Source: Planctomycetota bacterium (lineage in GTDB: Bacteria > Planctomycetota > UBA1135 > UBA2386). From it: a DNA stretch of 58,543 nt. Shown piece after piece: positions 52,888 to 58,543 of the stretch. The DNA is taken from assembly GCA_021776805.1 (NCBI GenBank), contig JAJFFD010000086.1:1-58543 (forward strand), given 5' to 3'. Both the position numbers and the translations under genes were made by a program. Numbering within the stretch: position 1 is the stretch's first letter; each line of letters begins with the position of its first letter. The notes under the pieces were generated by a model. That model was given only the letters and a program-made list of their open reading frames with translations. It was not told where the DNA came from and searched no databases.

Positions 52888-53592
52888 ATGGATTCAATTT
52901 GCCAGGTCAAAGAAGCGCTTTCTGCCCGCTCGGAATCGACCTCTCTGGACGAGCTGAAGAGTAAGGGTCGCAAGAAGGTTCGCGTCATCCGTGCCGAGCA
53001 TATCGCCTCGATGATTCAGGAGGCGGTGCAACGGGCGGTCAGTGAATCCGGCCTGGTATCGCCGGAAGACGCCGATCACCTGGTCCAGAAGAGCCGTGAG
53101 GAATTCAAGGCTCTGACCGTGGAGCGTCAGCGCGAGCACTCTGAGCTTGCGGAACTCCGTCAGCAGCTCGAGACCGCGCAGGCACGGGTCAATGAGCTTG
53201 AGAGTCTGGCCGGACAAGGTGCTGCCATGGCAGGCGGCGAATCACCCAGCATGGACATGATGATGCGCCTCATGAACGAGATGGCGAACATCAAGGCCAA
53301 CATGGGCCAGGGCGCTGGTGCTGGCGCTGGCACTGAGGCCGCAGAGCAAGGCCTGATGGGTGCACTGGACAAGCTGACTGCCAGCATGAACGACCGCATG
53401 GACAAGTTCGGCAAGAAGCTGGGTGTCAGCAGTGCGGTAGATGTGGGAGAGGCAAACCTCGAGGGCTTGTTCAAGCATGTCGACGAGGTCCAGCTCGAAT
53501 CCAATATGGATGATGTCAAAGTCAAGTCGAAGCAGGGTAGCGGTATCGCCGGCAACCTGGCGCGACTGAAGAAACTAAAGGGAGGCGGCTGA
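52888..53592 (+). CDS. Coiled-coil protein paired with the actin-like ATPase
   Basis: A 234-aa cytoplasmic protein. It has a basic patch (SKGRKKVRVIRAEHIASMI) near 25-44, a coiled coil at about 70-108 (HSELAELRQQLETAQARVNEL), a Met/Gly-rich flexible middle (MDMMMRLMNEMANIKANMG, then GAGAGAG), a second helical part (ALDKLTASMNDRMDKFGKKL) and a basic end (LARLKKLKGGG). I recognise no family. Only 26 nt separate it from the actin-like gene, so it is a likely partner, for example an adaptor or filament regulator. An alternative TTG start at 52858 adds 10 residues. Confidence 0.8.
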   Translation: MDSICQVKEALSARSESTSLDELKSKGRKKVRVIRAEHIASMIQEAVQRAVSESGLVSPEDADHLVQKSREEFKALTVERQREHSELAELRQQLETAQARVNELESLAGQGAAMAGGESPSMDMMMRLMNEMANIKANMGQGAGAGAGTEAAEQGLMGALDKLTASMNDRMDKFGKKLGVSSAVDVGEANLEGLFKHVDEVQLESNMDDVKVKSKQGSGIAGNLARLKKLKGGG

Positions 53593-53618
53593 GGCGCGCT
53601 CGCCCCGCTGGAGTAGAG

Positions 53619-54713
53619 ATGACCGAAGATCAGATTAACAACAACGACCACGATCAAATGGATGAGATGCAAGATCAGGGCGCGACCGGTGGGGAAAGTA
53701 TGGCCGCGACCGCTTCGAGTGCGGATGTAGCCATTGGCAAGGGTGTCGACCTCGGCACTGCCAACATCGCCGCAGCGCATCAGAACAGTGAGGGTGGAAT
53801 CACCGTCAATGTCGAGCGCAATGCGTTCCTGGATATCGGCAGCGATGTCTATTCCAAGAACATGCTGACCAAGCTGAAGGTGCCCTACGTGGTGCACAAT
53901 GGCAAGCTGATCGTAATCGGCGAAGCTGCCTTCGAGCTGGCTAACGTGTTCGGCAAAGAGACCCGTCGCCCAATGAAGGATGGTTTGGTTAGCCCGAACG
54001 AAGTTGATGCCCTGCCGATGATGAGCATGATCATCAGCAAGGTGCTCGGCGAGCCAGTCGTTCCCGGCGAACCTTGCTACTTCTGTGTGCCCGCTGAGTC
54101 CATCGACGTGGACAACAACGTTGTCTACCACGAAGGCTTGTTCAATGGCCTCATCACCAAGATGGGCTACACCGCCAAGTCGATCAACGAAGCCCACGCA
54201 GTGGTCTTTGCTGAGCTGGCTGAGTCGGACTTCACCGGCATTGGCCTGAGCTTTGGTGGTGGCATGGTCAACGCCTGCGTCGCCTACAAGTCCATCCCAT
54301 GCGTGTCCTTCTCGGTGGCCCGCGGTGGCGACTGGATCGACAAGAATGTGGCCACAGTCCTCGGCTGCAACTCCAGCAAGGCGACCTATATCAAGGAGCG
54401 CGGCATCGACATCCGCGATCCCAAGAATCGCGAAGAAGAGGCGGTTTCGATCTACTACCGGAACCTCATCAGCTACGTGATGGAGAACATCAAGGTTCGC
54501 TTCGAATCCGGCCAGAACATGCCGAGCTTCAGTGAGCCAGTCGACATCGCCTGTGCCGGTGGCACCAGCATGGTCGGTGGCTTCATCGAAGTCTTCCGCG
54601 ACGAGTTCGCGAAGATCGACTTCCCGATCCCGATCGGCAAGATCTTCCGCGCGGAAGAGGCATTGACCGCCGTGTCGAAGGGTTGCCTGGTGGCAGCTGC
54701 GATCGGCGAGTAA
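53619..54713 (+). CDS. Actin-like ATPase (ParM/MreB superfamily)
   Basis: A 364-aa actin-fold protein with ATG set by GGAG 5 nt upstream. The first 35 residues are acidic and disordered (DQINNNDHDQMDEM). Phosphate-1 loop: GVDLGTANI (42-50). Phosphate-2: GIGLSFGGGMVN (207-218), where the usual Asp is Ser211. Adenosine loop: CAGGTSMVGG (312-321). VARGGDWIDKNV resembles the MreB/ParM strand-helix. It fits none of the well-known MreB, FtsA, ParM or MamK classes closely enough for me to name. Expected to bind ATP and polymerise. The coiled-coil gene precedes it. Confidence 0.88.
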   Translation: MTEDQINNNDHDQMDEMQDQGATGGESMAATASSADVAIGKGVDLGTANIAAAHQNSEGGITVNVERNAFLDIGSDVYSKNMLTKLKVPYVVHNGKLIVIGEAAFELANVFGKETRRPMKDGLVSPNEVDALPMMSMIISKVLGEPVVPGEPCYFCVPAESIDVDNNVVYHEGLFNGLITKMGYTAKSINEAHAVVFAELAESDFTGIGLSFGGGMVNACVAYKSIPCVSFSVARGGDWIDKNVATVLGCNSSKATYIKERGIDIRDPKNREEEAVSIYYRNLISYVMENIKVRFESGQNMPSFSEPVDIACAGGTSMVGGFIEVFRDEFAKIDFPIPIGKIFRAEEALTAVSKGCLVAAAIGE

Positions 54714-54732
54714 GAAGCCAGCTCGAAAGAGT

Positions 54733-55836
54733 CTAGACTGCGGCGTAGGCCTTCACGCAAGTGAGATAGGCCCGCCGCAGTTCTTCTATGTACGCCTTCA
54801 GTCGTGGCAGTTGCTCCAAGGTCAGTGCCTGGGGGCCGTCACATAGGGCGCCTGCTGGATCGGGGTGGAAGTCGACGAGGAGCATGCTCGCGCCGACAAC
54901 GACCCCTTGCCCGGCGGCATGAAAGATCTCCGGCAAGCCGTCCGGGGCGATGCGCATTCGCCCGACGCTGTGGGATGGGTCCACGCAGACCGGCAGACGA
55001 GTCTGGGCGCGTAGCACCGGCACATGGGCGAAGTCGACCAGGTTGCGGTGGGGATCGCCGAGATGCGTCTTTACGCCGCGCAGACAGAACACGATGTTGG
55101 GTTGCCCTTCGCTGGCTACGTATTCGCAGGCGTTGAGCGACTCTTCGAGAGTGATGCCCATGCCGCGTTTGAAGAGCACAGGTAGCTGAGCTTGCTGCCC
55201 GACTGCCCGCAGGAGCTCGAAGTTTTGGGTGTTGCGCGTGCCGATCTGCAGCATGACACCAGTGGGTTGGCCGGCTTTCTCGAGGGCATCGAGGATCTCA
55301 TCGATTTGCCTTCGATCGCAGACCTCCATGGCCACCACTTCCATGCCGTGTTCACCGGCGAGCTCAAAGACCCAGGGCAGGCACTCGGCGCCGAGACCCT
55401 GAAAATCGTAGGGGCTAGTGCGGGGCTTGTAGGCGCCCATCCGCGTGGTGCGAATGCCCTGCTCCCGCAGGGCCGCGTACATCTGCGCCACATGTTCTTT
55501 TGTGTCTACCGCGCACAGTCCGGCGAAGAGGTGCAGCTCAGTTTCATCGAAGCGCAGGCCGCGGTAGTCGAAGCCGGTCTCACGCTCCGCCTGGCCGTGC
55601 CGGCCGATGAGGCGGTATTTCTCTGAAACACGAACGACTCTGCGCACGGCAGGCAGAACTGTGAAGGCATCTTCGGGAACCTTCTGGGTATCGCCGACCA
55701 GATGTACTTCCGTGACCGATCCATCCCGGCCGTCGAACTCATAGCGCTTTGGATTGACCCCCTCGAAGCGCTTGGCGGCGTTGAGTACGGTTTCGATAGC
55801 TTCGGCGGAGGCGCCGGACTTGAGGGTGATGATCAT
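54733..55836 (-). CDS. 3-deoxy-7-phosphoheptulonate synthase (type I beta, with N-terminal regulatory-like domain)
   Basis: First enzyme of the shikimate pathway, condensing PEP with erythrose-4-phosphate. It is 367 aa: a small ferredoxin-like N-terminal domain of about 80 residues and a TIM barrel. RMGAYKPRTSPYDFQGLG, LQIGTRNTQNFELLRAVG, LFKRGMGITLEESL and CVDPSHSVG are diagnostic of the type I-beta (AroF/KDO8P-like) class. It lies 12 nt after the TyrA-CM gene on the same strand, forming an aromatic operon. Confidence 0.96.
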   Translation of the reverse strand: MIITLKSGASAEAIETVLNAAKRFEGVNPKRYEFDGRDGSVTEVHLVGDTQKVPEDAFTVLPAVRRVVRVSEKYRLIGRHGQAERETGFDYRGLRFDETELHLFAGLCAVDTKEHVAQMYAALREQGIRTTRMGAYKPRTSPYDFQGLGAECLPWVFELAGEHGMEVVAMEVCDRRQIDEILDALEKAGQPTGVMLQIGTRNTQNFELLRAVGQQAQLPVLFKRGMGITLEESLNACEYVASEGQPNIVFCLRGVKTHLGDPHRNLVDFAHVPVLRAQTRLPVCVDPSHSVGRMRIAPDGLPEIFHAAGQGVVVGASMLLVDFHPDPAGALCDGPQALTLEQLPRLKAYIEELRRAYLTCVKAYAAV

Positions 55837-55848
55837 GGCTGGGGGGTG

Positions 55849-56925
55849 TTACTCGCTACTGCCCTTCTGGTGCCGCCGGGAGAAGCTGAGAATGGCTTGG
55901 AAGATATCTTCAACCGCGGATGGTTCGAGGCCCAGGTCCGCAGCCACTGTGCGTCGATGCTCGAGCAGTTTCTCCTCGCGCTCCGGGTCGCGAATACTGC
56001 GGCCGGCTTCGGCCTTGGCCTTCGCCGCTCGCAGGGCGATTTCGGCGCGTCTGGCTAGCAGCCCCAGTAAGTCGCGGTCGATTTCGTCGATGACCTGTCG
56101 GGCGGCGTCGAGAGCGGGCGGAGTTTCCGCGCGGTGCTCCATATGCAGGACACCCGCTTCCTGGTGGGCGATCTCGTCCTCGGGGCTGGGGGAGCGCAGA
56201 GCCGCATCCGTGGCCTGCATGGCCTGAAGGAGGCGAGCGCGTGCTTCAGCGGCGAAGGGATTCTCCCGGTGCAGGCTCGCGAATAGATGCGCAGCATCCG
56301 CTTGCACCGCGGCGACAGTGCGCGCAATTGCATGCACGGAGGGAGGGGCAAAGGGCGCCTCCAGATCAACGCCGGCATCCAGAAAGCCCTTGGCTACGAA
56401 GTAGGCCAGGGCATGTCCCTCGGCCATCTCCCGGTCATGGGCCTCGGGGTCGCTTTCGATGATCTCGCAGCCGATGCTCCGAAAGATCTGCGCGGCTCGT
56501 TCGAGAGCTGCAGGGTGTTGATCGTTGGGGCAGAGAATCACGCGCAGGGGCCGTTCTCCGAGGGCCAGACTGGTCGGGCCAAAAAGTGGGTGGGCGCCAA
56601 GCCAGGGAATCTGCTCTGACAGGACTTCGCGCATCAGTTGGCAAGGGCGAAGCTTCACCGATCCCAGGTCGACGAGCAGCTGTTCCGGTCGCAGTAGCGG
56701 TCGAAGTTCGTGCAGCGCCGCCGCGGTATTGGCAACCGGCAGCGCCAGGAAAACCGTATCTGCCGCCGCGACCAGATCTGCCGGCGAGCTAACCCCCAGG
56801 TCCTGAGGTGGCGCCTGCTCTGGATCGTAGGCGCGTACGGAGGCGCCGACTTCGAGCAGGCGCTCACCGAGCGCCCTGCCGAAGCGGCCATATCCGAAGA
56901 AGCCGACGCGTTCCTGCATTGACAA
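55849..56925 (-). CDS. Prephenate dehydrogenase fused to a C-terminal chorismate mutase
   Basis: A 358-aa bifunctional enzyme. Residues 1-255 are a TyrA-like dehydrogenase: Rossmann GFFGYGRFGRALGERL and the His of GAHPLFGP (His112) for catalysis. Residues 274-352 are an AroQ-type chorismate mutase (ARQVIDEIDRDLLGLLARRAEI, then SIRDPEREEKLLEH). In the E. coli T-protein the mutase is N-terminal, so the order is reversed here. It would convert chorismate to prephenate and on to hydroxyphenylpyruvate. Followed closely by DAHP synthase. Confidence 0.94.
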   Translation of the reverse strand: MSMQERVGFFGYGRFGRALGERLLEVGASVRAYDPEQAPPQDLGVSSPADLVAAADTVFLALPVANTAAALHELRPLLRPEQLLVDLGSVKLRPCQLMREVLSEQIPWLGAHPLFGPTSLALGERPLRVILCPNDQHPAALERAAQIFRSIGCEIIESDPEAHDREMAEGHALAYFVAKGFLDAGVDLEAPFAPPSVHAIARTVAAVQADAAHLFASLHRENPFAAEARARLLQAMQATDAALRSPSPEDEIAHQEAGVLHMEHRAETPPALDAARQVIDEIDRDLLGLLARRAEIALRAAKAKAEAGRSIRDPEREEKLLEHRRTVAADLGLEPSAVEDIFQAILSFSRRHQKGSSE

Positions 56926-56979
56926 CAGGATGCGAAGCGCGGATCCCCAGGGCGAGGAGTTTCCTCCTCGCCGGCGGAT

Positions 56980-57423
56980 CTACTGACTTGGTGGGAAGGT
57001 CACCACGGGTGTTTTTGCATGCCGCAGAACCTGCTCGGCCACGCTGCCCAGGATCAGGTGACGGAGCCCGGTGCGCCCGTGGGTCGAGAGGGCGATGAAG
57101 GCAGCATCCTTTTCCGCCGCAAATTCAACGATGCTCGACACCAGGTCCACATCCGAGAGAACCTCGTGGTAGATGCTTACATCTGTGTCGAAGCTCTCGG
57201 CCAGTTTGTGCAGCTTGCCCTTGGCTCCCTCCAACTCCAGATTCAGATCCGGAGCTCCGATGGGTGGCGCCAGGGGTGCGCCGTGGGGGATCGCCTGGAT
57301 CTCGGGAACCACGTGCAGCAGGGTCACGCTCAGATCTAGCTTCTTCGCCAGCTCGAGGGTCGGTGCAAATGCCCGACCTGCTTCGTCGGAGAAATCTGTT
57401 GTCAGGACGATGGTCTTTTTCAT
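56980..57423 (-). CDS. Universal stress protein (UspA family)
   Basis: A 147-aa UspA fold. The ATG at 57423 has AAGGAGGT 5 nt upstream on the coding strand. TTDFSDEAGRAFAPTLELAKKL begins the fold, and the ATP-binding motif is in STHGRTGLRHLILGSVAEQVL (GxxG then GS, split here). ATP-binding members form dimers and adjust survival under stress. It precedes the aromatic genes but is separated by 54 nt. Confidence 0.93.
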   Translation of the reverse strand: MKKTIVLTTDFSDEAGRAFAPTLELAKKLDLSVTLLHVVPEIQAIPHGAPLAPPIGAPDLNLELEGAKGKLHKLAESFDTDVSIYHEVLSDVDLVSSIVEFAAEKDAAFIALSTHGRTGLRHLILGSVAEQVLRHAKTPVVTFPPSQ

Positions 57424-57640
57424 GTGCACCTCCTTGTCCGTGCACAGAAAGAACACGGGTCCCCCTGGCGAATTACCGAAATTCAGCGGTCGCTGAGAAG
57501 CAGGCAGCGGCCCAGACGCTGATCTCCACTAGCAGAGCCTCGATGCGATGAGTTTGCGGGGTAATGGCGCTGGACAGAATAGAGTCGTCGCCGACCGCGA
57601 GATTGGTCCAAGAAAGTTCGACGACAGGCTATGCCGGGGG

Positions 57641-57662
57641 GTGGCCATAGAGTGGCCATAGA
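57641..57662. repeat. Perfect 11-nt tandem direct repeat
   Basis: GTGGCCATAGA is repeated twice head to tail, 21 nt before the ATG of the candidate selenoprotein. The 260-nt gap between the stress protein gene and this start otherwise holds nothing I can assign. The repeat could be a regulatory site or a replication slippage product. Confidence 0.45.
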
Positions 57663-57683
57663 TATCCCGCAGATTGGAGAAGT

Positions 57684-58139
57684 ATGACGAATGCACTGAC
57701 GCGCGGTCTTGGGCTTGGCCTGGCTTTGGCCATGGTCCTGCCGGCACAGCAGAGCGATCAAGACGAGATGATTGCCCGGCGAGACAAGAAGCTAGCCGCC
57801 GAGTTTCTCAAGCGAGCAGCTTGGCTGACTGACTTTGACGCGGCCAAAGAGCAGGCGGCGGAGGATGATCAGCTCATCTTTGCCTATCTGACCCGCAGCT
57901 TTGCGGCTTGACCGCCCTGCTTGGCCCTCGAGGGGAGTGAACTCCTCGAGGAGCGCTTTGCCGAGTTCGGTGAAGAGGTCGTTCTCTTTTGTCACATCAC
58001 CTCCCACGTGGAAGGCGAGAAGTTCCCGGACCTGCTCTCCCAGATCGCAGTCGAGAATCTGGCCAAGGAGAAGGGCTTTCCCGCCAAGAACTTGGAGAGC
58101 CTGCGCGAAACTCTGGCGGAGCTTCGCAAGGGAATCTGA
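57684..58139 (+). CDS. Thioredoxin-like exported protein with in-frame TGA (candidate selenoprotein)
   Basis: ATG 57684 (GGAG 4 nt before) opens a signal peptide (LGLGLALAMVLPAQQ). At codon 76 (57909-57911) an in-frame TGA interrupts the frame, but the same frame continues to 58139 with coding-like third-base GC. The TGA is followed by Pro-Pro-Cys, giving F-A-A-[TGA]-P-P-C, the position of the first Cys in a thioredoxin CxxC site; homologues I recall have TRSYAPCPPC. Read through, it is 151 aa with selenocysteine at 76. A hairpin follows at the proper distance. The C-terminal part lacks the usual Gly-Phe-Pro strand region, so a degenerate gene or nonsense mutation is the alternative. Confidence 0.6.
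57926..57951 (+). promoter_or_regulatory. Candidate bacterial SECIS hairpin
   Basis: CCTCGAG (57926-57932) pairs with CTCGAGG (57945-57951); after a two-G bulge, GAG (57935-57937) pairs with CTC (57942-57944) around a TGAA loop (57938-57941). The loop starts 26 nt after the TGA, within the 16-37 nt I recall for bacterial SECIS, and its second base is G. Leu-Glu codons could produce it by chance. Confidence 0.4.
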
Positions 58140-58154
58140 TCCCGCTCCTCTTGG

Positions 58155-58543
58155 CTAGTAGAGCAAGAAGCGAGCGCGTCGAGTCTTGAACTCGGCGAGC
58201 TCGCTTTGCCATCCAGCCTGCAGTTCGGCGCTGCTCGCACCGGCCTTCAGGGCTGCGAAGCTCGCCCGGTCGCAGAGCAGTTTCTGGTAGGGCTCCAGTT
58301 CCCATTCTTCTGGATGGAGATCCCGGATACCGGTCGCCAACTCCATCCCCAGGCGGAGGCTGTCCAGCTGCTGGGGGTCGGTGATCCGGAAGCGCAGGCC
58401 TGCACAGTCCTGGCCGGCAAACTTGCTAGCCTCCGGAGTGAAGCGGATGGCTGTGATTTCGATGCCCGGTAGCTTTGCAGCGCGCAGACGCGTGGCCAGA
58501 GACTCAGCCTCGAGCCAGGGGGCGCCAAGCAATTCGAATGGTG
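58155..58543 (-). CDS. C-terminus of a NamZ/DUF1343-type exo-beta-N-acetylmuramidase (cut by window edge)
   Basis: The frame runs off the right edge; about 129 codons are visible. TPFELLGAPWLEAE at the visible start, the middle CAGLRFRITDPQQLD, and the terminal FKTRRARFLLY match the end of the DUF1343 family, which removes N-acetylmuramic acid from peptidoglycan fragments for recycling. Its upstream part and any signal peptide are outside the window. Convergent with the selenoprotein candidate, 15 nt apart. Confidence 0.85.
   Translation of the reverse strand, partial: PFELLGAPWLEAESLATRLRAAKLPGIEITAIRFTPEASKFAGQDCAGLRFRITDPQQLDSLRLGMELATGIRDLHPEEWELEPYQKLLCDRASFAALKAGASSAELQAGWQSELAEFKTRRARFLLY

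Overview
The window looks like a chromosomal segment of a high-GC planctomycete. It is densely packed: no gap between genes exceeds about 260 nt, and there is no rRNA, tRNA, CRISPR array, insertion sequence or phage gene. The planctomycete assignment is inference. It rests on a Cys-type sulfatase, secreted FG-GAP proteins with a C-terminal module I associate with planctomycetes of the Saltatorellus/Poly30 type, a TPR protein carrying two RNA polymerase alpha C-terminal domains, many signal-peptide proteins without known enzymes, an ECF sigma/zinc anti-sigma pair, and start sites that only partly use Shine-Dalgarno sequences.

Layout. 1-8770: secreted hydrolases (S9 peptidase cut by the left edge, sulfatase, tandem cyanophycinase-like protein, beta-lactamase-fold hydrolase), a DUF6044-like membrane protein and a methyltransferase. 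8818-13097: purD, fur translationally coupled to an NtrC-type regulator, and a carboxypeptidase-regulatory-like repeat protein. 13091-20049 (minus): purL (with two PurS-like N-terminal segments), purQ, a radical SAM/SPASM protein and a GT-C-like membrane protein. 20198-24692 (plus): accA, two small lipoproteins, ECF sigma factor, anti-sigma factor, HEAT/PDZ protein. 24717-30474 (minus): HEAT/TPR protein, tig, clpP, clpX, rlmN. 30698-36043: mnmG, then on the minus strand ruvA, the TPR-alphaCTD protein and a GT4 glycosyltransferase. 36044-44629: murA, then three tandem FG-GAP paralogues and a CAP-domain protein on the minus strand. 44760-51841 (plus): ffh, rpsP, an unrecognised gene where rimM/trmD often lie, maf, a small membrane protein, rpmE, prfA, a four-helix membrane protein, prmC. 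51838-58543: pilZ, ssb, a coiled-coil protein plus actin-like ATPase pair, DAHP synthase plus TyrA-chorismate mutase, a universal stress protein, a candidate selenoprotein, and the end of a NamZ/DUF1343 gene cut by the right edge.

How genes work together. Several local sets are functional units: purL-purQ (FGAM synthase), tig-clpP-clpX (nascent-chain folding and ATP-dependent proteolysis), ffh-rpsP and rpmE-prfA-prmC (translation, secretion and release-factor methylation), DAHP synthase with TyrA-CM (aromatic amino acids), and ECF sigma with its anti-sigma factor (envelope signalling).

The most notable signals are: (i) an in-frame TGA exactly at the first redox position of a thioredoxin-like motif (U-P-P-C) with a downstream hairpin in the right place for a bacterial SECIS; (ii) the TPR protein with two alphaCTD copies, one keeping most DNA-contact residues and one losing them; (iii) the two-gene actin-like ATPase/coiled-coil module; (iv) an active-plus-degenerate duplicated cyanophycinase. 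Convergent gene ends are unusually tight, often overlapping by 4-7 nt. All assignments come from reading the sequence and family knowledge; no database search was run.
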